This document shows positions 18,789 through 26,966 of a stretch of DNA of 64,000 nt, in pieces. Numbering within the stretch: the first letter of the stretch is position 1; each line of letters starts with the position of its first letter. Where the stretch lies: the NCBI GenBank assembly GCA_000702525.1, contig JNIN01000001.1, forward strand, positions 1,932,501-1,996,500, given 5' to 3'. Made by a program: the position numbers and the translations under genes. The DNA comes from Lachnospiraceae bacterium AC2012 (GTDB taxonomy: Bacteria > Bacillota > Clostridia > Lachnospirales > Lachnospiraceae). Below the pieces are notes generated by a model, which ran no database searches, was not told the DNA's origin, and saw only the letters and a list, made by a program, of their open reading frames with translations.

Positions 18789-20082
18789 TGTGGCGCAGGT
18801 CTGTATGGAGGCTTGGGGAGCACTAGTTTGCGTTATGTGCGCAATCATTATAATTTTATATCGAACTAATATTGAAAAGCGCGGTAGAACTCTGATTACC
18901 GCGCTTTTTACGAATGCATTTTTACTTTTATTTGATAGTCTTGCGTACATATATAGAGGCAATGTGTCGACGTTAGGATGGTACATGACCAGAATCAGCA
19001 ATCTAATGGTCTTCGTATTAGAGTACGCGATGCTTTCTCTGATGGCTACCTATATATACCGTATGATTAAAAATCGCGGGGGTGATAGTGATTTTCGATG
19101 GGTGAAAGCGATTTACATCGGACATGCTTTTGGAGTATCACTCGTATTGATATCACAATTCACGGGAATCTATTATGCTTTTGATGCGACGAATCATTAC
19201 TATAGAAATACTGGATGGTACGTCGGAGCAGGTATCATGTATCTATCATTTGCAATCTGTGCCTATAAAGCGGTGAAAAATCGGAGAGTACTAACAACAG
19301 GAGAACGTCATTCGATGTATTTGTATGTATTCTTTCCGATGTTTACGACGGTGGTTCAGTTTTTTATTTATGGAATATCTTTCATCAATCTTGCAATTAC
19401 ATTGTCACTGCTTGCAATCTATGTCGCCTATGTTGTGCATCAGATTTATGCGCATGCAGATTTGCAGAGGAATATGCTTCTTGGTCAGATGCAGCCACAT
19501 TTCGTCTATAATTCGCTGGCAACGATTCGAAGTTTGATTATGGAAGATCCAGAATTGGCGGTTGAGTCGATTGATCATTTCTCGAGTTATCTCAGAGGAA
19601 GTGTTCGCCTGATGGATGGGCAACAGCTGATCCCTTTTGAGACGGAGATGGAACTCGTTGATCATTATCTATATATGGAGAAACGTCGCTTTGGAGAGAA
19701 GCTTCATATCGAGAAATCCATCGGTATTGTGGATTTTCAGGTGCCACCACTATCGATTCAGACATTGGTTGAAAATGCGATTCGTCATGGAATCCGTGGA
19801 CGAATTGGTCCGGGAACCCTTTGGATTCGGACGGAAGAAGTGGACGGAAGAATTCATATTATCATCGAGGATGATGGTGTCGGGTTCGATGTGAAGAAGA
19901 TAAAAAATCAAGATGGACTTCACATTGGAGTGGAAAATACGAGAAGAAGAATTGAGACTACGCTACATGGAACATTTTCAATTAAAAGTGAAATTGGAAA
20001 TGGTACGTTGGTGGAGATTATTCTGCCAATGCATGCTGTGACGAAGAGAGGTGATAAAGATGAAGTACCTCATCGTGGATGA
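18775..20082 (+). CDS. LytS-like sensor histidine kinase with membrane sensor
   Basis: This 435-residue kinase has about seven membrane segments in residues ~10-215 and a His_kinase (LytS-type) catalytic part. The phosphoacceptor is in LLGQMQPHFVYNSL near residue 240. The N-box-like PLSIQTLVENAIRHGI is near 325 and DDGVGFD is near 370. ATG 18775 overlaps the HD-GYP stop; a GTG at 18766 and an ATG at 18805 are alternatives. It overlaps the regulator 20060-20866 by 23 bases, so the two are a cognate pair. The stimulus is unknown. Confidence 0.87.
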   Translation: MRSVDVAQVCMEAWGALVCVMCAIIIILYRTNIEKRGRTLITALFTNAFLLLFDSLAYIYRGNVSTLGWYMTRISNLMVFVLEYAMLSLMATYIYRMIKNRGGDSDFRWVKAIYIGHAFGVSLVLISQFTGIYYAFDATNHYYRNTGWYVGAGIMYLSFAICAYKAVKNRRVLTTGERHSMYLYVFFPMFTTVVQFFIYGISFINLAITLSLLAIYVAYVVHQIYAHADLQRNMLLGQMQPHFVYNSLATIRSLIMEDPELAVESIDHFSSYLRGSVRLMDGQQLIPFETEMELVDHYLYMEKRRFGEKLHIEKSIGIVDFQVPPLSIQTLVENAIRHGIRGRIGPGTLWIRTEEVDGRIHIIIEDDGVGFDVKKIKNQDGLHIGVENTRRRIETTLHGTFSIKSEIGNGTLVEIILPMHAVTKRGDKDEVPHRG

Positions 20083-20866
20083 TGAATCCCTGATTTTAAG
20101 GGATGAAGCTCGTGTGATATCGAAGGTGTTAGAAGAAAAGGCGGAGATTATGCTCGCAGATAACTATGTCGATGCATTGAAGATCGCAGAGCAGATAAAG
20201 CCTTACGTCGCATTTCTTGATGTCGATATGCCTGAGATGGACGGACTGGAACTATCAAGGAGAATCGTAGAAGTATCACCAAATACGAATATTATCTTTA
20301 TTACGGGATATGAGAAGTATGGGCTGGAGGCGTGGAAGACCGCAGCGAGTGCATTTCTATTGAAGCCGGTGATTGAGGACGATGTCCGAGAGGCGATGTC
20401 GATGCTCAGGCGCCCATACACGCAGAAGAAGCTCGTGCGAGAGGGACTATTCTTCCGTTGCTTTGGTAATTTTGAAATCTTCTTCGATGGACAGCCAATT
20501 AAGTTTGGAAGGAAATTAAGCAAGGAATTTCTCGCGTACCTCGTCGATCGAAAGGGAGCACTTGTGACGGAGAACGAGCTACGTGCCGTGCTCTGGGGAG
20601 ATGACGAGGATACGGATGCGAAGAAGATCTATATCCGCGCAATCGTTGTGGATATCCGAAAGACTTTGAGTGCGTATGGTGGAGAAAAGGTCTTTGTAAA
20701 TTCGCGAGGGGCGTATGCATTGAATGTCGGCGAGATGAATTGTGATTATTATCAATATGAAGACGGAACAATTCCCGAGGATAGTTTTAGAGGTGACTAT
20801 ATGTCGCAGTATAGTTGGGCCGAAGTTACAGCAGCCAAGCTGAATGAGAAGTATTGGACGGAGTAA
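20060..20866 (+). CDS. Response regulator with receiver and SARP-like winged helix
   Basis: This 268-residue regulator starts with a receiver domain: acidic pocket VDDE near residue 5, phosphoacceptor Asp in FLDVDMPEMDG near 53, and the Lys in FLLKPV near 101. The C-terminal part is an OmpR-like winged helix of the SARP type, with FRCFGNFEIFFDGQPIKFGR then SKEFLAYLVDRKGALV. That N-terminal CFGNFE stretch recurs in many Clostridia regulators. The bacterial transcription activation domain seen in full SARPs is absent or short. ATG 20060 is preceded by GAGAGG. Its target may be the surface-protein gene downstream, which is a guess from position. Confidence 0.88.
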   Translation: MKYLIVDDESLILRDEARVISKVLEEKAEIMLADNYVDALKIAEQIKPYVAFLDVDMPEMDGLELSRRIVEVSPNTNIIFITGYEKYGLEAWKTAASAFLLKPVIEDDVREAMSMLRRPYTQKKLVREGLFFRCFGNFEIFFDGQPIKFGRKLSKEFLAYLVDRKGALVTENELRAVLWGDDEDTDAKKIYIRAIVVDIRKTLSAYGGEKVFVNSRGAYALNVGEMNCDYYQYEDGTIPEDSFRGDYMSQYSWAEVTAAKLNEKYWTE

Positions 20867-20888
20867 AATTCTACAGGAAATGATTACG

Positions 20889-20926
20889 CAGGAGTCGAAA
20901 TAGACAAATTCGGCTCCTGTTTTTTG
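20889..20926 (+). terminator. Terminator after the regulator gene
   Basis: CAGGAGTCGAA and TTCGGCTCCTG pair (one G-T), followed by TTTTTT. Confidence 0.85.
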
Positions 20927-21005
20927 TGCATTATTACGTTGAAAAGAATTTAGGTTTTGTAGCATTTCTGTAACACCTGCTCATGTATCATAAGCACATA
21001 AGATT

Positions 21006-21026
21006 TGTTCGTGAAGGAAACGAACA
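21006..21026 (+). promoter_or_regulatory. Small dyad in the leader of the surface-protein gene
   Basis: TGTTCGT and ACGAACA (7-bp arms, 7-base loop) lie about 40 bases before the start codon. It may be an operator or a leader hairpin. Confidence 0.3.
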
Positions 21027-21064
21027 CTAGGTACGGGATAAGAAATGATATGGGAGGAACTATT

Positions 21065-22768
21065 ATGATGAAGAATATGATCAGGAAATGGATGTCCGGT
21101 TTTTTGGCTACAGCAATGGTGCTGACAATGATGCCATTAGCAGGGATGAAAGAAGTTAAAGCAGACAGTGCAACACAGAATCTCTATACAGGTTTTAGAG
21201 AGATTACAGAAGCATCTGAACTTGAAGTTGGACAGACATATATGTTTACAGAAGATGAGTATAATGGAAAAGATGGTTTTTCATCTATCCCAGATGGTGG
21301 GGCTGAGCTTAAGATCGTAAAGAATCAATTGGACAATAGTTCAGATGCAAGCTTGAGGGAAAGTTCAAAAAGCATGGTAACATACTCATATTGGGCTGGA
21401 CGTGTTAATAGAGAGGTTGTACAGGCTACAGTAGATGTTGTAAAACAGGGTGAAGGATTTGATGGATGCGCAGGAGGTACGATTGGCTATGGAACATTGG
21501 AGAATGTAGCTGCAAGGTATAGTATTTTTCCGTATAGTAGAACAGTATCTGGAACCGGCTGGTGGTATGGATGTAATGGTGGTGGCGTATATCATATCGG
21601 ACCAATGCATGTCTATACATATGATACTGTAGTATATTCAGAAGAAGATATTACGATTACAAAGTCTGCAAATTGGGATGATACAGCTAATGTTGATGCG
21701 AACGGAAATAAAGTGGTAACAAAGGAAGATATTAATGTTACGGTATCTGCTGCTGATGGACAGCGTTATAATATCGCATTTTATGAGATTTCAAGTTCAG
21801 ATAATACTTTTAATTTAGCTAACGAAGACAATAAGATTACAGTTAAAATTGGTAATGTAACGAAGGAAATTGAAGTAGCACAGCCTCAGAAGGGTAACCT
21901 GGATAAGATTGATAATGATTTCGAAAATAATACAGGCACAAGTGATCTGGATATTGGCATCGTAACAGGTATCAATGATGTAGTAGGTGCATTAGAAGGA
22001 ACAATTCAGGAAAAGATTGAAAAGGCACTTACAGGTGGTAATAATGTATCCATTAATCTTAATGTAAAACAGGTAGAAGCTGAGGACTTAGCGGAAGGTG
22101 CAGCAGAGGCAATTGATGCAGCAAGAGGTGACTTTGAAATTGGACAGTACGTTGATATCTCACTCTTTATGCATGTATTTAATAGTGTAGGTGTTGAGAC
22201 AGAAACAGTGCAATTAGCAAAACTTCCAAATGGATATATCGAAGTATCCATCGTGATTCCAGAGGAACTTAGAAATACAGACGAAAGTATCGAAAGAGAA
22301 TATGCACTTATCAGACTTCATGAAGGAGAATCAGAAGCAGCAGTATTAACAGGTGTATATGATGAGGAAACACACGCATTTAAGTTTGCAACAAATAAGT
22401 TCTCAGATTACGCAATCGTATATAAGGATTCTAAGGCTGTAATTCCAACAGAAACAGCAGCAGAAGCAGAGACACCGGTTACGAAGGTTCCTTCCGTTAA
22501 GATTGCAGAAATCGTAGATACAGCATTAGCGGATACAATAGAATCAACGACTACAGTTGCAAGTGCAGATGCAACAGTAGAAGAAGTTGTAGGTACGACA
22601 AATACAACAGAGTCTGAAGATGCAACAACAGAGACAAAGACGGTAGCAAGAGCACCAAAGACAGAAGATACAGGTTATATGATGGTGAAGATTCTCTACT
22701 TAGTTATGATTTTAAGTGGAGTTGGATTCATTACAACTATCATTGAGAAGAAGAGAGTAAGAAAATAA
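21065..22768 (+). CDS. Secreted surface protein with sortase-like C-terminal anchor
   Basis: This 567-residue protein has a clear signal peptide (residues ~1-37, ending near VKA/DSA). Its N-terminal half has no family I recognise. A middle part around residues 380-460 resembles the repeat-type stalk region of Clostridia surface proteins, with VEVSIVIPEEL, IRLHEGE, and FKFATNKFSDYAIVY. A Thr/Glu/Ala-rich linker follows at ~475-545. It ends with PKTEDTG, a hydrophobic helix and KKRVRK, the order of a sortase signal, though the usual LPxTG is not met. ATG 21065 follows GGGAGG. It stands alone between terminators. Confidence 0.75.
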   Translation: MMKNMIRKWMSGFLATAMVLTMMPLAGMKEVKADSATQNLYTGFREITEASELEVGQTYMFTEDEYNGKDGFSSIPDGGAELKIVKNQLDNSSDASLRESSKSMVTYSYWAGRVNREVVQATVDVVKQGEGFDGCAGGTIGYGTLENVAARYSIFPYSRTVSGTGWWYGCNGGGVYHIGPMHVYTYDTVVYSEEDITITKSANWDDTANVDANGNKVVTKEDINVTVSAADGQRYNIAFYEISSSDNTFNLANEDNKITVKIGNVTKEIEVAQPQKGNLDKIDNDFENNTGTSDLDIGIVTGINDVVGALEGTIQEKIEKALTGGNNVSINLNVKQVEAEDLAEGAAEAIDAARGDFEIGQYVDISLFMHVFNSVGVETETVQLAKLPNGYIEVSIVIPEELRNTDESIEREYALIRLHEGESEAAVLTGVYDEETHAFKFATNKFSDYAIVYKDSKAVIPTETAAEAETPVTKVPSVKIAEIVDTALADTIESTTTVASADATVEEVVGTTNTTESEDATTETKTVARAPKTEDTGYMMVKILYLVMILSGVGFITTIIEKKRVRK

Positions 22769-22801
22769 ATATAGATAATTCGTAGACTCCTATCTAGAGA
22801 G

Positions 22802-22863
22802 AAAGCCGGAAGTTGATATGTACCTAGAGTACTAGATCCCATATCATGACTTCCGGCTTTTTT
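22802..22863. terminator. Bidirectional terminator between convergent genes
   Basis: AAAGCCGGAAGT and ACTTCCGGCTTT pair around a long loop, with a T-run on the + strand and, on the minus strand, a shorter one. It serves the surface-protein gene and probably the HAD gene. Confidence 0.8.
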
Positions 22864-22871
22864 ATTTGGAA

Positions 22872-23579
22872 TTATTTGTTTGTATTTTCAATCACATCGA
22901 TGACTTCTGTTAAATCATGACATACGGCATGAAGTTTCTTCTTCAGTTCCTCATCGGGTTGTGATAAATCGGGTACCATAATTGTCTTTAAACCAGCAGA
23001 CGTTGCTGATGTGATTCCATTAGGAGAGTCTTCAACGGCAAATGCATCGTCAGCAGTGATAGGAGCTTCGCCGGCGGCCTCAGCAATTTTGGATAATTCC
23101 TGGATGGCAAAGAGATAAGGATCTGGATGAGGCTTACCCTTTGGCACATTGTGAGCGCTGATGACGATCTTGAATTTATCGTGAATACCAGCAGTTGTTA
23201 AGCGACGTACCGCGTTTTCGTATTCGGTAGCAGTAACGACAGCATTCCAAATATGATGTTCTTCTAAATAAGAGAGTATCTCATTGATGCCCGGCTTTAC
23301 GGGGATCCCATCAATAGCTAACCATTCTTTGACAAGCGCATTTGCTCTTTTATGTGTTCCATCATAATCAAAATCAGAACCATAGCGTTCTTTATACATG
23401 ATTCTGGCATCATGACTGTTTAGGCTTCGATGAAATAAGGCATCATTTGCGGTGAATTCTTCGTATCCGGCTTCATGGAAGGCTTGAACCCAAGCTTTGT
23501 TGTAGTATTTTTCAGTATCTGTGAGTACGCCATCCATATCGAAGAGGACAGCACGGATCGGTTTTGTTGTATGACTCAT
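22872..23579 (-). CDS. HAD family hydrolase, beta-phosphoglucomutase-like
   Basis: This 235-residue protein is a HAD subfamily IA phosphatase or mutase with a helical cap. The nucleophile is in LFDMDGVLTDTE (DxD, residues ~13-17), the Thr/Ser of motif II is VTATEYE near 115, the Lys of motif III is in KGKPHPDPYLFA near 148, and acidic motif IV is FAVEDSPNGI near 186. The substrate is not known; relatives include beta-phosphoglucomutases and sugar phosphatases. It is transcribed alone and ends against the shared terminator. Confidence 0.9.
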   Translation of the reverse strand: MSHTTKPIRAVLFDMDGVLTDTEKYYNKAWVQAFHEAGYEEFTANDALFHRSLNSHDARIMYKERYGSDFDYDGTHKRANALVKEWLAIDGIPVKPGINEILSYLEEHHIWNAVVTATEYENAVRRLTTAGIHDKFKIVISAHNVPKGKPHPDPYLFAIQELSKIAEAAGEAPITADDAFAVEDSPNGITSATSAGLKTIMVPDLSQPDEELKKKLHAVCHDLTEVIDVIENTNK

Positions 23580-23783
23580 AGTGTTACTTCCTTATATATA
23601 ATAGTGTTGATGGGTTTGATTATAACATACTATGTGAAAATGCAGAAAAGGTACATATCTCAAAAAAGAGTAATAACAAACAAATGGGAAGTGCAATTAT
23701 TGTATAGATTAAATATTTCATAAATAAAATGGGAACATATAATAAAAGTGTAGTAGTTGTCTTTTTTGATAAGGAGAACGAAT

Positions 23784-24182
23784 ATGAAAAAAGGTAAGTT
23801 TTGGTGCTTTTCACTTTTGTTTTGGGTTCTAGAAGTAATACTGGTTTGGATTGCTATAACTATAACGGGTGGATCCATGGGAATACTTCTTGATCTACCT
23901 ACCCTATTGGAGGTAATCGCAATACCTTGTATTTTTATTATTCTTGGTTTGACCTTACAGAGGGATGCAGATAACGATAGTTTGATGAAACACTTATATA
24001 AGATGAATATTTTATCAGGAGTTGTGATCTGGGCTGTGAATTCGATTATGTTAACGCAGGCGACATATCTGGAATTGGTAGAAGGGGTTTTGAAATATTC
24101 GGCGATTTCTACAATGGCCTTGCTCTACGGATTTATACTAGGAATTGCTTTCTTAGGTGGAAGAATGATAGCAGAGAAGTGA
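23784..24182 (+). CDS. Small four-helix membrane protein, weakly MotA-like
   Basis: This 132-residue protein has four predicted membrane helices and short loops. The first two helices and the linker GGSMGILLDLPTLLEV recall the start of MotA/TolQ-type proteins (GG then D-x-P-[ST]-L), but the long cytoplasmic loop and the rest of MotA are missing. No MotB-like gene is adjacent. ATG 23784 is preceded by AAGGAG. The MotA resemblance is by eye and may be chance, so I give no function. Confidence 0.65.
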   Translation: MKKGKFWCFSLLFWVLEVILVWIAITITGGSMGILLDLPTLLEVIAIPCIFIILGLTLQRDADNDSLMKHLYKMNILSGVVIWAVNSIMLTQATYLELVEGVLKYSAISTMALLYGFILGIAFLGGRMIAEK

Positions 24183-24214
24183 TAGTATGAAGAAAATGTA
24201 GGCCGTTAAAACAA

Positions 24215-24264
24215 CCAGTAGCAGTTGGATTTTTCTATGACAATCCAGCTGCTACTGTTTTTTT
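24215..24264 (+). terminator. Terminator before the uracil permease gene
   Basis: CAGTAGCAGTTGGAT and ATCCAGCTGCTACTG pair, followed by a run of seven Ts. Confidence 0.85.
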
Positions 24265-24273
24265 AAATTATCA

Positions 24274-24302
24274 TTGTAAAAACTGCGCGAAACGAGTAAA
24301 AT
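24274..24302 (+). promoter_or_regulatory. Promoter of the uracil permease gene
   Basis: TTGTAA at 24274-24279, 17 bases, TAAAAT at 24297-24302. I saw no PyrR-binding leader structure in the short leader. Confidence 0.55.
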
Positions 24303-24350
24303 ATCCTACGGAAATTTAATAACCTAGTCGCTTTGAGGAGGAAAAAACAC

Positions 24351-25739
24351 ATGCAAAATGATGCAATCAAAGACGCAAGAACACTGGGACTTCCTAAGAT
24401 GTTCGTTCTTGGTCTTCAGCACATGTTCGCTATGTTTGGCGCAACAATCTTGGTACCTATTTTGGTTAATGGTTACTTTGAAGGTGAAGGTATCTCTATT
24501 CAGGTCACACTGTTTTGTGCAGGTATCGGTACTTTATTGTTCCATCTGATTACAAAGAAGAAGGTTCCTGCATTCCTGGGTTCTTCATTCGCATTCCTTG
24601 GTGGTTTTGCCGCGGTTGCCAGCTTGAATACTGGTATCTATGAAGGAATGGCAATGAGTGAGAAATGTCAGTATGCATGCGGCGGTATCGTAGTCGCAGG
24701 TCTTCTCTACCTTGTGTTTGCGTTCATTATTAAAATGGTTGGTGTACGTCGTGTTATGCACTTCCTGCCACCCGTTGTAACTGGACCAATTATTATTTGT
24801 ATTGGTCTCTCACTTGCACCATCTGCAGTAACAAATGCTTCTCAGAATTGGCTTCTGGCAATTATCGCATTTGCAGTAATTGTCATCTTCAACATCTGGG
24901 GTAAGGGAATGTTCAAGATTATTCCTATTCTTATGGGTGTTGTTATTTCATACGTAGCAGCATTGATTTTCAATGCCATCGGTATGACAAATGCAGACGG
25001 CACAGCAATTCTTACATTTACAGAAGTTGCCAGTGCCAAGTGGATTTCACTTCCACCTTGGATGTTCTGCAAATTTGATATCACAGCTATCTTAATTATG
25101 GCAACAATTTCGATTGCTACTATGATGGAACATGTCGGTGATATCTCAGCGATTTCAGCAACCGTTGGAGAAAACTATCTCGCAGAGCCGGGACTTCACA
25201 GAACATTAATCGGTGATGGTCTTGCAACTGCATTTGCAGGTGTACTTGGTGGACCTGCCAACACAACATATGGCGAGAACACTGGTGTACTGGAGTTATC
25301 TCGTGTACATGATCCTCGTGTGATTCGTCTTGCAGCAGTCTATGCAGTTGTTCTTAGTTTCATTCCTAAGGTCGCTGAAATTATCGGTTCCCTTCCAACA
25401 GCAATTATCGGTGGTGTATCTTTCATCCTTTACGGTATGATCTCTGCTATCGGTGTTCGTAATGTTGTTGAGAACCACGTAGATTTTACAAAGTCTCGTA
25501 ACCTGATTATTGCAGCAGCAATTTTGGTTTCCGGACTTGGATTTTCTGATGGACTTACTTTTACTATCGGTAAGACATCCATCACATTAACATCACTTGC
25601 TATCGCAGCAATCTTCGGTATTGTATTAAATGCTATTCTTCCTGGAAATGATTACCAGTTCGATGAAGATGCTGAATCTGATATGATTCGCAAGGATATC
25701 ATGATGGACGGCAAAGTGAAGAGCGAGATGAAGAACTAG
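24351..25739 (+). CDS. uraA: Uracil permease (NCS2 family)
   Basis: This 462-residue nucleobase:cation symporter has about twelve to fourteen membrane helices. Marks of the NCS2/UraA branch are GLQHMFAMFGATILVP near residue 24, the AFLGSSFAFLGGFAAV stretch near 77, and the substrate-binding region around EHVGDISAISATVGENY near 258 with Glu/His, then GGPANTTYGENTGVLELSRV. ATG 24351 follows GAGGAGG; an upstream in-frame ATG at 24333 is before the ribosome site and is rejected. upp lies 75 bases downstream with its own promoter, making a uracil uptake and salvage cluster. Confidence 0.93.
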   Translation: MQNDAIKDARTLGLPKMFVLGLQHMFAMFGATILVPILVNGYFEGEGISIQVTLFCAGIGTLLFHLITKKKVPAFLGSSFAFLGGFAAVASLNTGIYEGMAMSEKCQYACGGIVVAGLLYLVFAFIIKMVGVRRVMHFLPPVVTGPIIICIGLSLAPSAVTNASQNWLLAIIAFAVIVIFNIWGKGMFKIIPILMGVVISYVAALIFNAIGMTNADGTAILTFTEVASAKWISLPPWMFCKFDITAILIMATISIATMMEHVGDISAISATVGENYLAEPGLHRTLIGDGLATAFAGVLGGPANTTYGENTGVLELSRVHDPRVIRLAAVYAVVLSFIPKVAEIIGSLPTAIIGGVSFILYGMISAIGVRNVVENHVDFTKSRNLIIAAAILVSGLGFSDGLTFTIGKTSITLTSLAIAAIFGIVLNAILPGNDYQFDEDAESDMIRKDIMMDGKVKSEMKN

Positions 25740-25745
25740 ATTTTA

Positions 25746-25774
25746 TTGACTTATACGAATCATTACACTACAAT
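25746..25774 (+). promoter_or_regulatory. Promoter of upp
   Basis: TTGACT at 25746-25751, 17 bases, TACAAT at 25769-25774, close to consensus. Confidence 0.6.
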
Positions 25775-25814
25775 GTCGTAAGGATAAAATCAGAAATAAT
25801 TTGGAGGATTAAAC

Positions 25815-26453
25815 ATGGAAACAATGGAAAACGTTATGGTCATGGATCACCCATTGATTCAGCACAAGATTTCTAAGTTGAGAGATGAGAAGACAGGTAC
25901 AAATGAATTCCGTAGATTAGTTAGCGAAATCGCTATGCTTATGGGATTTGAAGCTCTTCGCGATCTTCCAACAGAAGATGTTGAGATTCAGACACCAATT
26001 GAAAAGTGTATGACACCAATGATCGCTGGTAAGAAGATGGCAATCGTACCAATTCTTAGAGCTGGTCTTGGAATGGTCGATGGTGTACTTAGCCTTGTTC
26101 CATCCGCTAAGGTTGGACATATTGGACTGTACCGTGATCCAGAAACACATGAACCTCAGGAATACTATTGTAAGCTGCCTGAACCAATTGAGCAGAGAAC
26201 CATCTTAGTGGTTGATCCAATGCTTGCAACTGGTGGTTCCGGATCTGATGCAATCAAGATGATCAAGGAACATGGCGGAAAGAAGATTAAGTTTATGTGT
26301 ATTATCGCAGCTCCAGAAGGACTGAAGAGATTACACGAAGATCATCCAGACGTACAGATTTACGTCGGAGCTTTAGACCGTGAGTTAAATGAGAACGCTT
26401 ACATTTGCCCAGGTCTTGGTGATGCCGGAGATAGAATCTTTGGTACAAAATAA
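25815..26453 (+). CDS. upp: Uracil phosphoribosyltransferase
   Basis: This 212-residue enzyme makes UMP from uracil and PRPP. Family marks are all present: [17 protein letters not shown] at the start, [14 protein letters not shown] near residue 80, the PRPP-binding [12 protein letters not shown] near 132, and the uracil-binding end region [26 protein letters not shown] ribosome site precedes it. The next gene overlaps its last 14 bases. Confidence 0.97.
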   Translation: METMENVMVMDHPLIQHKISKLRDEKTGTNEFRRLVSEIAMLMGFEALRDLPTEDVEIQTPIEKCMTPMIAGKKMAIVPILRAGLGMVDGVLSLVPSAKVGHIGLYRDPETHEPQEYYCKLPEPIEQRTILVVDPMLATGGSGSDAIKMIKEHGGKKIKFMCIIAAPEGLKRLHEDHPDVQIYVGALDRELNENAYICPGLGDAGDRIFGTK

Positions 26454-26964
26454 AAACAATATCATTTTAATCGGTATGCCTGGAGTTGGTAAAAGTACTG
26501 TTGGCGTTATCCTTGCAAAAGTTTTAGGGATGTCTTTTATCGACTCGGATCTTGTGATTCAGGAGAAGACAGGCAAACGATTAAAAGAAATTATCTCGGA
26601 GCAGGGAATCGATGGATTCAATGCAGTCGAGAATCAAGTCAACAGTGAACTCCTTGTAGAAAATAGCGTTATCGCCACTGGCGGTAGCGCTGTTTATGGT
26701 AAAGAGGCAATGCAACATTTCCAGGAAATCGGAACGATTGTATACCTCGCTATTGACTATGGCGATTTGATTGGCCGACTTGGCGACTTGGATGAACGTG
26801 GTGTTGTCCATAGAGAGGGACAGACACTGCAGGATATTTATGAAGAAAGAGTTGTACTTTACGAGAAATATGCCGATATTACGGTTAAGGAGTACGACGG
26901 AAATATCAATATTGAATCAACGGTTTCTGCAATTGTAGATGCCGTGAAAGAGGTTGAAAAATAG
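26440..26964 (+). CDS. Shikimate kinase-like P-loop kinase
   Basis: This 174-residue protein has the shikimate kinase fold: P-loop [11 protein letters not shown] near residue 11, the DSD acidic pair near 33, and ATGGSAVY near 77, where AroK usually has GGG. The Arg that binds shikimate in the GFR stretch of true AroK proteins is replaced here (GFNAVEN), so the substrate is uncertain. The best start is TTG 26440, inside upp, with GGAG upstream; the longer frame from 26389 has no ribosome site. It overlaps upp by 14 bases and runs into trkA, which starts two bases after its stop. Confidence 0.8.
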   Translation: MVQNKNNIILIGMPGVGKSTVGVILAKVLGMSFIDSDLVIQEKTGKRLKEIISEQGIDGFNAVENQVNSELLVENSVIATGGSAVYGKEAMQHFQEIGTIVYLAIDYGDLIGRLGDLDERGVVHREGQTLQDIYEERVVLYEKYADITVKEYDGNINIESTVSAIVDAVKEVEK

Positions 26965-26966
26965 AA

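Noticed and set aside
24265-24350. PyrR-binding attenuator before the uracil permease gene
   Set aside because: The leader is short and has no anti-terminator arrangement after the promoter.
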